In this document: positions 53,402 through 63,598 of the stretch, one piece after another
How the letters are laid out: each line of letters starts with the position of its first letter
How positions within the stretch are numbered: the first letter of the stretch is position 1
Assembly: GCF_000722875.1 (NCBI RefSeq)
Contig: NZ_JFHR01000012.1
Location: forward strand, 1-64,000
Source of the DNA: Sphingobium chlorophenolicum
Lineage (GTDB): Bacteria > Pseudomonadota > Alphaproteobacteria > Sphingomonadales > Sphingomonadaceae
Direction of reading: 5' to 3'
DNA: 64,000 bases
Position numbers and translations under genes: made by a program
The notes under the pieces: generated by a model
What the model was told of the DNA's origin: nothing
Seen by the model: the letters and a program-made list of their open reading frames with translations, nothing else
The model's database searches: none

Positions 53402-53632
53402 TCAGGCCTTTTCGATGCGGTAGTTTTCGATCACCGTGTTCGCCAGCAGCTTGCGGCACATGGCGTCGATATCCTCGTCGCTGGTGCCGTCCGCCAGGTC
53501 CAGCTCAATAAGCTTGCCTGCGCGCACGTCATTGACCCCGCCAAAGCCAAGGCCTTCCAGCGCGTGGTGGATCGCCTTGCCCTGCGGATCGAGGACACCG
53601 CCCTTTAGGGTGACGAAGATGCGGGCTTTCAT
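53402..53632 (-). CDS. purS: Phosphoribosylformylglycinamidine synthase subunit PurS
   Basis: Small structural subunit bridging PurQ and PurL. 76 residues: KARIFVTLKGGVLDPQGKAI, HHALEGLGFGGVNDVRAGKL, and ANTVIENYRIE at the end. The conserved protein begins at ATG 53632; the frame runs 23 codons further without conservation. Directly followed by purQ. Confidence 0.93.
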   Translation of the reverse strand: MKARIFVTLKGGVLDPQGKAIHHALEGLGFGGVNDVRAGKLIELDLADGTSDEDIDAMCRKLLANTVIENYRIEKA

Positions 53633-53741
53633 GGGGCAGGGAACTCCGTAATCAGGCTTTCGCGCACCCCCTAATCCCGTCGGCTCCCGCAGGCAAGGCA
53701 TTATGCTTTCCTGATCGGTGGCGTTGCTTTAGGCGGGCGCC

Positions 53742-54494
53742 ATGAATCAGGAATATCTTTATTATGCGTGCGCCATCGCGGCCGTGATCCTGTCCGGCCT
53801 CGCCAAGGGCGGGTTCGCCGGGGTGGGGGCGCTGGCCATGCCGATCATGGCGCTGGGCGTGGACCCGGTGAAGGGGGCGGCGATCCTGCTGCCCATCCTG
53901 ATCCTGCAGGACGCGGTCAGCGTCTGGTCGTTCCGCCATAGCTGGGACCGGCATATAGCGAAGGTCATGCTGCCGGGAATGGCGATGGGGGTCGCCATCG
54001 GCTATGTCTTCGCGGCCCAGGTTTCCGAAGTCGCGGTGCTGGGCGTGCTGGGCCTGATTTCGGCGCTGTTCGGCCTGCAACGGCTCTGGGTGGAGCGTGG
54101 CGGCGCGATGGTGCTGCCGTCCAATTCGCCAAGCTGGATCGGCGTGCTGTTCGGCATGGCGAGCGGCTTCACCAGCCAGATCGCCCATGCGGGGTCGCCG
54201 CCCTTCCAGATGTGGGTGCTGCCCAAGCGCCTGCCTCGCGATATGCTGGTCGGGACGACGGCAGTCACCTTCGCCACGATGAACTGGATGAAGGTGCCCG
54301 CCTATGCCGCGCTGGGGCAGTTCACCCGGACCAACCTGCTGGCGACCGCGACGCTGATTCCCGTCGCCGTCGCGGCGACCTTGGCGGGCGTGGTGCTGGT
54401 GAAGCGGGTGGATGCGGCGCGTTTCTACACGCTCATCTACGTGCTGATGGTGCTGCTGGGCATCAAGCTGCTGGTGGACGCGCTGCTCGCCTGA
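53742..54494 (+). CDS. TSUP (TauE/SafE) family membrane transporter
   Basis: A 250-residue protein with about seven to eight hydrophobic helices. Two pseudo-repeats show the family pattern: LAKGGFAGVGALAMPIMALG and SGFTSQIAHAGSPPFQMWVL. The family exports sulfite, sulfoacetate or related anions; the substrate here is unknown. It lies on the opposite strand between purC and purS, splitting the purine genes. Confidence 0.88.
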   Translation: MNQEYLYYACAIAAVILSGLAKGGFAGVGALAMPIMALGVDPVKGAAILLPILILQDAVSVWSFRHSWDRHIAKVMLPGMAMGVAIGYVFAAQVSEVAVLGVLGLISALFGLQRLWVERGGAMVLPSNSPSWIGVLFGMASGFTSQIAHAGSPPFQMWVLPKRLPRDMLVGTTAVTFATMNWMKVPAYAALGQFTRTNLLATATLIPVAVAATLAGVVLVKRVDAARFYTLIYVLMVLLGIKLLVDALLA

Positions 54495-54512
54495 GCAGCG
54501 CGCCGAATTTCG

Positions 54513-55295
<783 letters not shown>

Positions 55296-55423
55296 GCGCG
55301 GTTCCTGTCTTCCCAAGAATGAATGTGCCCCGGCAAACGCGAATCGGAAAGGATCAGCGGGTGCCGGGGCTGCTTGGGCTGGCCCTTAGACCAAAGTGGG
55401 CAAGGGTGCAAATATATGGGCCG

Positions 55424-55552
55424 CTACAATACGTCCCCGAACATGAGCCAGATCAGCGCGAGCCAGCCCGCAAGGCCCACCGCGTCCAATATGACGCCCG
55501 ACCGGGCGCGGATGGCGGCAATCGGGCCGCTTGCTTGTTCCTCATCTTCCAT
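55424..55552 (-). CDS. 42-residue single-helix membrane micro-protein
   Basis: ATG 55552 to TAG 55424. Acidic N terminus (MEDEEQASGPIAAIRARSGV) followed by one membrane helix (about 20-38, LDAVGLAGWLALIWLMFG). It lies 31 bp downstream of otsA and 128 bp upstream of purC on the same strand. No strong ribosome site and no known family; the amphipathic-basic segment then helix argues for a real membrane micro-protein. Confidence 0.5.
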   Translation of the reverse strand: MEDEEQASGPIAAIRARSGVILDAVGLAGWLALIWLMFGDVL

Positions 55553-55583
55553 CGTTGCGACAGTAACGGCGGATGCAGGAAAG

Positions 55584-56987
55584 TTAAGCCGGTTCCGCTT
55601 CCGTCTTCACTTCGCCCTTGCGCTGCACCGCCATCAGTCGTTCGGTGAAGCGCTGTCGCCACCAGCTTATGTCCTGCTGCTCCACGCTGTCCATCATGGC
55701 GCGCCAGCGGCGTTTGCGCTCGTCGAGAGGCATGGCGAGAGCGCGAGTGATGGCGTCGGACATTTCCTCCGGACTATAGGGATTGATCAGCAGCGCGTCC
55801 TTGAGTTGCTGGGCCGCCCCGGCGAAGCGCGACAGGATGAGAACGCCCGGATCGTCGGGGTTCTGCGCGGCCACATATTCCTTCGCGACCAGATTCATGC
55901 CGTCGCGCAGCGGCGTCACCAGCCCGATCTTCGCGGCGCGATAGATGCCCGCCAGCTTGTCGCGGGGATAGCCCTGGTTGACGTAGCGGATCGGCGTCCA
56001 GTCGACATCGCTATATTCGCCGTTGATCCGGCCCGCCAGCGCGTCCAGCGTGGCGCGGATCTGCTGGTAGCTCTCCACTTCCCCACGAGACGGCGGGGCG
56101 ATCTGGGTCAGCACGACGTTGCGATGATGTTCGGCATGGTCCTTCAGGAAGCGGGCATAGCCGTTGAACCGTTCCTCCAACCCCTTGCTATAGTCCAGCC
56201 GGTCGACGCCGACGATCATGGCGCGGTCCTGCAATGATCGGCGGACCTTTTCGTACATGTCGCTGGCCGCCTCGCTGACAGCGGCGGTGGCGAACGCCTG
56301 CGCGTTGATGCCGATCGGGCAGGCGATGGCCTGGATGGTCCGGTCGCCCAGCGTCACCAGGTCGCCGTCCACCGACCCGCCCATCTCCCGCTCCACATAA
56401 TGGCGGAAGGATTCCAGCCATTCCTCTGTGTGGAAGCCCACGACATCATAGGCGAACAGCGCCTCCACCAGCTTGGTATGATGGGGCAGCGACACCAGCA
56501 GCCGGGTCGGCGGCCAAGGAATGTGCAGGAAAAAGCCCATTCGATTGTCATGGCCCCGGTCGCGCAGCATCCGGCCCAGCGGGATCATGTGATAATCCTG
56601 GACCCAGATGATGTCTTCGGGCTCGATCAGCGGGCTGGTGGTGTCCGCGAAGCGCTGGTTGACGCGGTTGTAGCCGCCCTCGAAATCGCGCTCATATTCA
56701 GCCAGGTCGATGCGGAAATGGAACAGCGGCCACAGCGTTTTGTTGGCATAGCCATTATAATATTCGTCGACGTCCTGCTCTTCCAGGTCGATGGTCGCCG
56801 TCTTGACGCCGTCATCCTCGGAAAAGCCGATCTGGCCGGTGAAATTTTCCGTGACCTCGCCCGACCAGCCGACCCATATGCCCCGGCTTTCCCGCAGCGC
56901 CTGGGAAAGGGCGACGGCAAGGCCGCCCTGATTGCCGGCCTTGCCGGGCCTGCTGACCCGGTTGGAAATGACGATCAATCGGCTCAT
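55584..56987 (-). CDS. otsA: Trehalose-6-phosphate synthase OtsA
   Basis: GT20 glycosyltransferase making trehalose 6-phosphate from UDP-glucose and glucose 6-phosphate. 467 residues: LIVISNRVSRPGKAGNQGGL (donor loop), EDIIWVQDYHMIPLGRML, MIVGVDRLDYSKGLEERFNG, and IGLVTPLRDGMNLVAKEYVA. ATG 56987 is chosen because GGAGG lies about 8 nt upstream, over an in-frame start five codons earlier. Last gene of otsB-GH15-otsA. Confidence 0.95.
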   Translation of the reverse strand: MSRLIVISNRVSRPGKAGNQGGLAVALSQALRESRGIWVGWSGEVTENFTGQIGFSEDDGVKTATIDLEEQDVDEYYNGYANKTLWPLFHFRIDLAEYERDFEGGYNRVNQRFADTTSPLIEPEDIIWVQDYHMIPLGRMLRDRGHDNRMGFFLHIPWPPTRLLVSLPHHTKLVEALFAYDVVGFHTEEWLESFRHYVEREMGGSVDGDLVTLGDRTIQAIACPIGINAQAFATAAVSEAASDMYEKVRRSLQDRAMIVGVDRLDYSKGLEERFNGYARFLKDHAEHHRNVVLTQIAPPSRGEVESYQQIRATLDALAGRINGEYSDVDWTPIRYVNQGYPRDKLAGIYRAAKIGLVTPLRDGMNLVAKEYVAAQNPDDPGVLILSRFAGAAQQLKDALLINPYSPEEMSDAITRALAMPLDERKRRWRAMMDSVEQQDISWWRQRFTERLMAVQRKGEVKTEAEPA

Positions 56988-57012
56988 GGCCGGAGCCTCC
57001 AATCAAGGCGCC

Positions 57013-58836
57013 TCATCGCATCACGCTCCATGGTTTGCTCAAGAGCACGGCGCAGTTGATGATGCCGACCAATGAGTAGGTTTGGGGATAGTTCCCCCAC
57101 AATTCCCCGGTCGCGGGGTCGATATCCTCCGACAGCAGCCCGGCGGCGGTGCGGCGGGACAGCATCTCCTCGAACAGGGCCCGCGCCTCCTCGCCGCGTC
57201 CGGTGCGGTGCAGCGCCTCGATCAGCCAGAATGTGCAGACGTTGAAGGCGGTGACCGGCTCCCCGAAATCGTCCGGCGCGCTGTAGCGCAGCATGTCGTT
57301 GCCGCGCCGCAGATCCTGCTCCAGCGCCTTCAGCGTGCCGATGAACATGGGATTGTCCGCCGTCAGGAAACGCAGGTCGAGCAGTTGGAGCAGCGACGCA
57401 TCCCGCGCATCGTCCTCGAAATTGGCGGAGATGGCGTTGCTGTCGGTCCGCCAGGCGGATTGCAGGATGCGGGCCTTCATGACCTCCGCCCGCTCGCGCC
57501 AATGGACTTCGCGCTCCGGTTGCCCCACGGCGATCGCCGCATGGGCCAGGCGGTCGCACGCCGCCCAGCACATGACCGCGCTATAGCTGTGGACATGGGC
57601 GCGGGTGCGCAATTCCCAAAGGCCCGCGTCGGGCTGGTCATAGACCTGCCAGGCCCGCTCGCCCACCGCCTCCAGCGCCTCGAAATCCGCCTCTCCGGCC
57701 ATGCGCAGCAGGCGCTGGTCGATGAAGCCCTGGACGGAGGAGAGGACGATCTGGCCATAGGCGTCATGCTGGACCTGCGCATAGGCGGCGTTGCCGATCC
57801 GCACCGGTCCCATGCCGCGATATCCGGGCAGGTTCCGCGCCTCCCGCTCCTCCAGCGTGGCGTTGCCGCGCACGTCGTAGAGCGGCTGGATATGGCCGCC
57901 CCGCGCACCGTCGACGATGTTGCGCAGATAGACGAGATAGCTTTCCAGCACGTCCAGCGCGCCCAGCCGGTTCAGCGCCTCGACCGTATAATAGGCGTCC
58001 CTGATCCAGCAGTAGCGATAATCCCAGTTGCGGCCGCTGTCGGCATGTTCGGGGATGCTGGTGGTCAGCGCCGCGACGATGGCGCCGGTTTCCTCATGCT
58101 GGCAGAGCTTGAGGGTGATGGCGGACCGGATGACCGCCTCCTGCCATTCGGCTGGGATGGCCAGGCCCCGGACCCACATCTGCCATTCCAGGATAGTGTC
58201 GTCCAGCATCCGCTCCACCGCGGGACGGAGCGCGTCGGAAAAGCTTTCGTCCGGCCCCATGAAGAAATGCATGTCATGTTCGATCCGGAACCAGCTTTCC
58301 TGGCTGATCAGGCCGATGGGCGCGTTGGTGGACACGCGCATCGCCATATAGGACAGCACCAGCCGGATATGGTTGGAACCATAGCTGATCGGCACCTTTT
58401 CCGAATGCCAGGAGGTGGTCGGGCGCAGCCTGACACGGACGCGGGGGCTTCCCGAAATGGGCCGGACAATGCGGGCGAACGCCACCGGACGATACATGCG
58501 GCCCATATGTTTGTGGCGGGGGCAGAAATCGTAAAGCTCTATCGCATTGCCCTGATCGTCGCTCTGGCGCGTGACCAGCACTGGCGTGTTGCGGACATAA
58601 TGCTGTTCGATCCGGGTGCAGTTTTCCAGTTCGATGGCCCAGAAGCCGCGAGCGTCCGGGGCGTCCCAGGCGGCATCGTCCAGCAATGCCGAAAAGACGG
58701 GATCGCCGTCTACGCGGGGCACACACGCCCAGATCATCCGTCCGGCGCGGTCGATCAGCGCCGATGCCTGGCAATTGCCGATGGGCCAGAGGTCGAGCGT
58801 ACGCTCGCCGCCGCCCATCACGTCCTTCTTCTGCAT
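57013..58836 (-). CDS. GH15-family glycoside hydrolase of the trehalose cluster
   Basis: A 607-residue GH15 protein (glucoamylase/trehalase clan). N-terminal beta domain (IGNCQASALIDRAGRMIWAC, PRVDGDPVF) and the helical catalytic barrel (about 230-600) with RNWDYRYCWIRDAYYTVEAL and VEALNRLGALDVLESYLVYL. Members next to ots genes are annotated as glucoamylase or trehalase; the substrate cannot be told from sequence. A trehalase would close a synthesis-breakdown cycle. An in-frame ATG five codons downstream is a possible start. Spacing: 54 bp to otsB, 25 bp to otsA. Confidence 0.88.
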   Translation of the reverse strand: MQKKDVMGGGERTLDLWPIGNCQASALIDRAGRMIWACVPRVDGDPVFSALLDDAAWDAPDARGFWAIELENCTRIEQHYVRNTPVLVTRQSDDQGNAIELYDFCPRHKHMGRMYRPVAFARIVRPISGSPRVRVRLRPTTSWHSEKVPISYGSNHIRLVLSYMAMRVSTNAPIGLISQESWFRIEHDMHFFMGPDESFSDALRPAVERMLDDTILEWQMWVRGLAIPAEWQEAVIRSAITLKLCQHEETGAIVAALTTSIPEHADSGRNWDYRYCWIRDAYYTVEALNRLGALDVLESYLVYLRNIVDGARGGHIQPLYDVRGNATLEEREARNLPGYRGMGPVRIGNAAYAQVQHDAYGQIVLSSVQGFIDQRLLRMAGEADFEALEAVGERAWQVYDQPDAGLWELRTRAHVHSYSAVMCWAACDRLAHAAIAVGQPEREVHWRERAEVMKARILQSAWRTDSNAISANFEDDARDASLLQLLDLRFLTADNPMFIGTLKALEQDLRRGNDMLRYSAPDDFGEPVTAFNVCTFWLIEALHRTGRGEEARALFEEMLSRRTAAGLLSEDIDPATGELWGNYPQTYSLVGIINCAVLLSKPWSVMR

Positions 58837-58890
58837 CGCTATCGGTCGGTCCCCCTTGTTCGTGCACGACAGGGGCGCCGGACCGTCGGA

Positions 58891-59673
58891 TCAGCCGGTA
58901 CCAGCGACCCCCTGCGCGAGATAATGCCTGACGGCGGCAACCTGTTCCAAAGAGAATGCGGCCAGCGTGGCCCTGGGCGCGCCGACCAGAACGCCCGCGC
59001 CGCCCAGGTCGCGGGCGACGGCGAAGCCCTCTTCATCGGTCACGTCGTCGCCGATGAAGACAGGTTTTCCGCCCGCCATCGGGCTGCGTTGCATCAGGGT
59101 GCGGACGGCCGTACCCTTGTCCGCGCCGCCGGGCCGCAATTCATAGAGCATCTTGCCCGGTTGCAAGGCCAGGCCAAGCCGGTCGGCCAGCCCTTCGGCC
59201 AGATCGCGGGCTGCATCGCCCCATTGCGGAGCGCCGCGAAAATGAAGGCCGACGCTGATCGTCTTGCGCTCTACCAGCAGGCCGGGCTTGTGGGTGGCGA
59301 AGGAATGGAAGGCCGCCTCCGCGTCATCGACGGCGGGCAGGCGGGCGGGGGCCTCCGCCAGTTCGCCCGGTTCCGCGAATTCCAGCCCGTGGGTGCCCGC
59401 CAGCAGGAAGGCGCCAAAGCCCAGATCCCGCAACGTCGCGACGGAGCGGCCGCTGACGATGGCGAGGCGACCGTCCAGCCGCTCGCGCAGCCGTTCCAGC
59501 AGGGCAAGCAGTTCCCCGTCCACCACGACGCCGTCGGGCGTATCCGCGATCGGCGCCAGCGTGCCGTCGAAGTCGAGGAACAGCGAAGCCCCGCTCAGTA
59601 GCGCGAGCGGCGGAGGGGGAAGATCGGGAAGAGGGGAAAGGCGGGAATCGGACACGCGGGCAAAGTGGCGCAT
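58891..59673 (-). CDS. otsB: Trehalose-6-phosphate phosphatase OtsB
   Basis: HAD-family phosphatase releasing trehalose. 260 residues: catalytic FLDFDGTLAPIADTPDG, motif II LAIVSGRSVATLRDL, cap region TISVGLHFRGAPQWGDAA, and motif III/IV KPVFIGDDVTDEEGFAVARD. First gene of the trehalose block, followed by GH15 and otsA on the same strand. Confidence 0.93.
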   Translation of the reverse strand: MRHFARVSDSRLSPLPDLPPPPLALLSGASLFLDFDGTLAPIADTPDGVVVDGELLALLERLRERLDGRLAIVSGRSVATLRDLGFGAFLLAGTHGLEFAEPGELAEAPARLPAVDDAEAAFHSFATHKPGLLVERKTISVGLHFRGAPQWGDAARDLAEGLADRLGLALQPGKMLYELRPGGADKGTAVRTLMQRSPMAGGKPVFIGDDVTDEEGFAVARDLGGAGVLVGAPRATLAAFSLEQVAAVRHYLAQGVAGTG

Positions 59674-59725
59674 GGCGCGGAATGCGCAAGTCCCCTCTGA
59701 TCCTCTTGGCGATTTTTGAGGGACT

Positions 59726-59863
59726 TCACCGACGTTCCTCCGCCCAGGGCGCCGACCAGGCGATGCGGTGGAGTGCGCAGAAAGCCTGCATGATGGCGGC
59801 GATCAGGCCTTGGCGGGTTTCATGGCTGTGGGGGGACAGCCGGGCGTCATTGGACATGGGCAT
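59726..59863 (-). CDS. 45-residue hypothetical protein divergent from a LysR gene
   Basis: ATG 59863 has a strong ribosome site (GGAAAGGAA, 6 nt upstream). The product (MPMSNDARLSPHSHETRQGL, then IAAIMQAFCALHRIAWSAPW) is polar then mildly hydrophobic, perhaps an amphipathic helix. The longer frame to 59950 lacks such a site. Divergent from the LysR gene at 59992, a common placement of a LysR target; no family recognised. Confidence 0.5.
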   Translation of the reverse strand: MPMSNDARLSPHSHETRQGLIAAIMQAFCALHRIAWSAPWAEERR

Positions 59864-59991
59864 GACGGTTCCTTTCCATGATTGAATTGGTGAAGTGAAC
59901 GGCGTTTCGCGGGATTTCCTATCGCGCTTTTGCAGGGGGACGGCCAACAAAAGGGTGGACGCGAATCATAAGGGTGGCTTATCCATGGCGG

Positions 59992-60912
59992 ATGAGTTCA
60001 TTGCCGCCCCTGTCCGCCGTCCGCGTGTTCGAAGCCGCCGCCCGGCTGGAGAATTTCACCGCCGCCGCGCAGGAACTGGGGATGACCCAGGCGGCGGTCA
60101 GTTATCAGGTGAAGTTGCTGGAGGAACGGCTGGGCATCAGCCTGTTCCAGCGGGCCGGGCGGAAAGTGGCGCTGACCGACAAGGGGCGGGAGATCGCGAC
60201 GGTCGTATCCCGCGCGTTCGACCAGATGCGGGAGGGGTTCGCCGCGCTGACGCAGGATCATTCGACGGTGCTGACGATCAGTTGCATGAACAGCTTCGCC
60301 CATCTCTGGCTGGCGCCCCGGATCGGGACTTTCCAGATGCGCCATTCGGGGCTGGCGGTGCGGATCGACGCGACGAACCGGGTCGTGGATTTCGCCCGCG
60401 ACGGCGTGGATGTCGCGGTGCGGGGCGGGGAGGGGATATGGCCGGGTGTGGAGGCGAAGCTGCTGACCCACAACCGGATCGCGCCCGTGTGCAGCCCCGG
60501 CTGGCTTGCGAAGAACGGCCCGATTGCCGACGCCCATGCGCTGCACGCCATGCCGCGCCTGTCGCCGGACGACTTGTGGTGGCATGAATGGTTCGCAGGC
60601 GTCGGGGTGGAGGCGGACGGCAAGGGGCTGCGGCCTGCGATCGCGCTCGATTCCCAGGTGATGGAGGGTCGCGCCGCCATGGCTGGGCAGGGCGTCGCCA
60701 TCGTCAATCCCTTCCTGTGGAAGGCGGAGGTGGAGGCCGGGTTGCTGGTGGAGGCCGTGCCATCCTATGTGCGGGAACGGGCGAGCTATTGGGTGGCATA
60801 TCCGCCCCATGCGCGGAATGCGCCCAAGGTGAAGGCGTTTCGCGACTGGATTGGCGCGGAGTTTGCGCGGGAGATTGCGGCGGACCCGGATGGGCGGTTT
60901 TTGCCGCGGTGA
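59992..60912 (+). CDS. LysR-family transcriptional regulator (GcvA/AmpR-like)
   Basis: A 306-residue regulator. Winged helix at about 5-65 (LSAVRVFEAAARLENFTAAA, QELGMTQAAVSYQVKLLEER), then the two-lobed effector domain with CMNSFAHLWLAPRIGTFQ and GVDVAVRGGEGIWPG, typical of the GcvA group. ATG 59992 places the conserved sequence at the N terminus; a GTG at 59974 would add six residues. Its effector and targets are unknown; the divergent 45-residue gene is a candidate. Confidence 0.88.
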   Translation: MSSLPPLSAVRVFEAAARLENFTAAAQELGMTQAAVSYQVKLLEERLGISLFQRAGRKVALTDKGREIATVVSRAFDQMREGFAALTQDHSTVLTISCMNSFAHLWLAPRIGTFQMRHSGLAVRIDATNRVVDFARDGVDVAVRGGEGIWPGVEAKLLTHNRIAPVCSPGWLAKNGPIADAHALHAMPRLSPDDLWWHEWFAGVGVEADGKGLRPAIALDSQVMEGRAAMAGQGVAIVNPFLWKAEVEAGLLVEAVPSYVRERASYWVAYPPHARNAPKVKAFRDWIGAEFAREIAADPDGRFLPR

Positions 60913-60919
60913 ATCGGAT

Positions 60920-61100
60920 GGCTATTAGGGGACGCTCTTAATCCTCCCTACGCGCAGCGTGGGGAGGGTCGAAGAGAGGCACGTGACTCTCTTCGACATG
61001 CGAAGCGTGGTGGAGGGGAAATGGCGTGACCTGCGTATCTTCCCCTCCACCACCGCTTTCAGCGGCGGTCCCCCTCCCCATCTTCCGATGGGGAGGAATA
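60920..61100. repeat. Dispersed palindromic repeat family R1, copy C
   Basis: Fills most of the gap between the LysR gene and parC. Begins GGCTATTAGGGGACGC, holds CCTCCCTACGCGCAGCGTGG, GGTGGAGGGGAAATGGCGTG, ATCTTCCCCTCCACCACC and ends GATGGGGAGGAATAGG. Same orientation as copy A but with a longer first spacer (AGAGAGGCACGTGACTCTCT, itself a palindrome). Confidence 0.85.
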
Positions 61101-61140
61101 GGAGAGGTCTGCTCTTGAATTTGTCCACACTGCCTGGGGC

Positions 61141-61172
61141 GGAACCGGGCTCCTGCCTTCGCAGGCGCACGG
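61141..61172. repeat. Half copy of palindromic repeat family R2
   Basis: The right half of the 69-bp element (GGGCTCCTGCCTTCGCAGGC) joined to the end of R1 copy C, just before parC. The left arm is missing, so this is a decayed or recombined copy. Confidence 0.7.
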
Positions 61173-61224
61173 TGGGATTAAACTCCGTTTCCGTTTTGTC
61201 GCGGCGCTGCTATTCCCCTTTGCG

Positions 61225-63513
61225 ATGACCGATTTTCGCGACCCGTTCGACGCTATCAAGGATCACCCGTTCGACGATGCGCTGTCCCAGCGCTACCTCG
61301 TCTATGCGCTTTCCACCATTACAGCTCGGTCGTTGCCGGACCTGCGCGACGGGTTGAAGCCGGTGCATCGCCGCCTGCTTTGGGCGATGCGGTTGCTCAA
61401 GATGGAGCCGGGCGGCGCTTCGCCCGATGTGCTGGTCGCCAATCCGGCGCGCAACACCACCTCCTACAAGAAATGCGCCCGCGTCGTCGGCGACGTCATC
61501 GGCAAATATCACCCGCATGGCGACGCGTCGGTCTATGACGCCATGGTGCGGCTGGCGCAGGACTTTTCGCTGCGCACGCCGCTGGTCGACGGGCAGGGCA
61601 ATTTCGGCAATATCGACGGCGATAATGCGGCGGCCATGCGCTACACCGAGGCGCGGCTGACGCAGGCGGCGGCCGACCTGATGGCGGGCCTGGACGAGGG
61701 CACCGTCGAATTCCGCCCCACCTATAATGGCGAGGATCAGGAGCCGGAGGTTTTCCCCGGCCTCTTCCCCAACCTGCTGGCCAATGGCGCCAGCGGCATC
61801 GCGGTCGGCATGGCGACCAGCATCCCGCCGCATAATGTCGCGGAACTGATCGACGCGGCCAGCCTGCTGATCGACAATCCGGACGCCGAACATGCCGACC
61901 TGATGCGGATCGTGCGCGGGCCGGACTTTCCGACCGGCGGCGTATTGGTGGACAGTCCTTCCATCATATCAGAGGCTTATGCGACGGGGCGGGGATCGTT
62001 TCGAACCCGCGCCCGCTGGCACAAGGAGGATGGCGGGCGCGGAACCTGGGTCGCGGTGGTCACGCAAATCCCCTTCCAGGTGCAGAAATCCAAGCTGATC
62101 GAGCAGATCGCCGCGCTGATCAACGACAAGAAGCTGCCGATCCTGGCCGATGTGCGGGACGAGAGCGACGAATTGATCCGCATCGTCATCGAGCCCCGCG
62201 CCCGCACCGTCGATCCGGACGTGCTGATGGATAGCCTGTTCCGGCTGACCGATCTGGAAAATCGCTTCCCGTTGAACCTGAACGTGCTCGACGCGACGCG
62301 CACGCCCCGCGTTCTGGGGCTCAAGCCGGTCCTGATCGAATGGCTGAAACACCAGATCGACGTGCTGGTGAAGCGCGCCCAGCATCGGCTGGACAAGATC
62401 GCGGCGCGGCTGGAACTGCTCGACGGCTATATCATCGCCTATCTGAACCTGGACCGGGTGATCGAGATCATCCGGACCGAGGATGAGCCGAAAGAGGTGA
62501 TGATGGCCGAATTCGGCCTGACCGACCGGCAGGCCGAGGCGATCCTGAACATGCGGCTGCGCAGCTTGCGCAAGCTGGAGGAGATGGAATTGCGCCGCGA
62601 GCATTCGGAACTGCTCAAGGAGCGCGACGACCTCCTCAAGCTGGTCGAAAGCCCGGCGCGGCAGCGGACGCGGCTGAAAAAGGATCTGGCCGACCTGCGC
62701 AAGCGCTATTCCCCCGACAGCGATTTCGGCAGGCGGCGTACCTTGGTCGAGGAAGCGGCGCCTGCGCGGGAAATCCCGCTGGAGGCGATGATCGAGAAGG
62801 AGCCGATCACCGTGATCCTGTCCGAGCGCGGCTGGATCAGGGCGATGAGCGGGCATCGCGACCTTGCCTCCGCCGATACGCTGAAATTCAAGGAAGGCGA
62901 CGGTCCGATGATCGCCTTCCACGCGCAGACCACCGACAAGCTGCTGCTGGCGACGGAGACGGGGCGCATCTTCACCCTGGGCGCGGACAAGCTGCCGGGC
63001 GGGCGCGGTTTCGGCGATCCGGTGCGGTCGCTGGTCGACATGGACGGGACCGGCCAGATCGTGGCGCTGATGCCGGCGCGGACCGGCGGCGAATTGCTGC
63101 TGGCATCCTCCGACGGGCGGGGCTTCGTGGCGGCGGTGGCCGATGTGATCGCGGAAACCCGCAAGGGCAAGCAGGTCGTCAATGTCCGTACCGGCGCGAA
63201 GCTGAGCGTCGTGCATCCCATTGCGGCCGATGCCGACAGCGTCGCCGTGGTGGGCGAGAATCGCAAGCTGCTGGTCTTCTCCCTGATCGAAATGCCGCGC
63301 ATGGCGCGGGGGCAGGGCGTGCAGATGCAGCGTTACCGCGACGGCGGACTGTCGGACGCCATCGCCTTCCGCCTGTCGGATGGGCTTAGCTGGGCGATGG
63401 GCGGCGGGTCAGGCCGCACCCGTACGGAAGCGGACATGACGCCATGGCGCGTCGCCAGGGGTGCTGCGGGGCGGATGCCGCCCACCGGCTTCCCCCGCGA
63501 TAACCGTTTCTGA
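61225..63513 (+). CDS. parC: DNA topoisomerase IV subunit A (ParC)
   Basis: DNA-cutting subunit partnering ParE. 762 residues, normal for Par[21 protein letters not shown] at the N terminus, quinolone-determining region [20 protein letters not shown], catalytic Tyr140 in [12 protein letters not shown], and a beta-pinwheel C-terminal domain (about 500-740) with a reduced set of blades and no GyrA box. ATG 61225 lacks a clear ribosome site. Note that parE lies about 20 kb away on the other strand. Confidence 0.95.
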   Translation: MTDFRDPFDAIKDHPFDDALSQRYLVYALSTITARSLPDLRDGLKPVHRRLLWAMRLLKMEPGGASPDVLVANPARNTTSYKKCARVVGDVIGKYHPHGDASVYDAMVRLAQDFSLRTPLVDGQGNFGNIDGDNAAAMRYTEARLTQAAADLMAGLDEGTVEFRPTYNGEDQEPEVFPGLFPNLLANGASGIAVGMATSIPPHNVAELIDAASLLIDNPDAEHADLMRIVRGPDFPTGGVLVDSPSIISEAYATGRGSFRTRARWHKEDGGRGTWVAVVTQIPFQVQKSKLIEQIAALINDKKLPILADVRDESDELIRIVIEPRARTVDPDVLMDSLFRLTDLENRFPLNLNVLDATRTPRVLGLKPVLIEWLKHQIDVLVKRAQHRLDKIAARLELLDGYIIAYLNLDRVIEIIRTEDEPKEVMMAEFGLTDRQAEAILNMRLRSLRKLEEMELRREHSELLKERDDLLKLVESPARQRTRLKKDLADLRKRYSPDSDFGRRRTLVEEAAPAREIPLEAMIEKEPITVILSERGWIRAMSGHRDLASADTLKFKEGDGPMIAFHAQTTDKLLLATETGRIFTLGADKLPGGRGFGDPVRSLVDMDGTGQIVALMPARTGGELLLASSDGRGFVAAVADVIAETRKGKQVVNVRTGAKLSVVHPIAADADSVAVVGENRKLLVFSLIEMPRMARGQGVQMQRYRDGGLSDAIAFRLSDGLSWAMGGGSGRTRTEADMTPWRVARGAAGRMPPTGFPRDNRF

Positions 63514-63547
63514 CAGGCGGATTTTTTCGGGTACAATCGCATGGGAA

Positions 63548-63567
63548 TCGGGAATGTCGTTTCCCGA
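63548..63567 (+). terminator. Possible weak terminator after parC
   Basis: TCGGGAA and TTCCCGA pair over 7 bp with a 6-nt loop, followed by AAATTTACCCTTT. Lies 35 bp after the parC stop. Confidence 0.35.
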
Positions 63568-63598
63568 AAATTTACCCTTTGGTCCTATCGCCGGGCCT

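Noticed and set aside
57082-59601. 839-codon plus-strand frame opposite the GH15 and otsB genes
   Set aside because: Opposite strand encodes conserved enzymes; the frame crosses two gene boundaries and shows no domain pattern.
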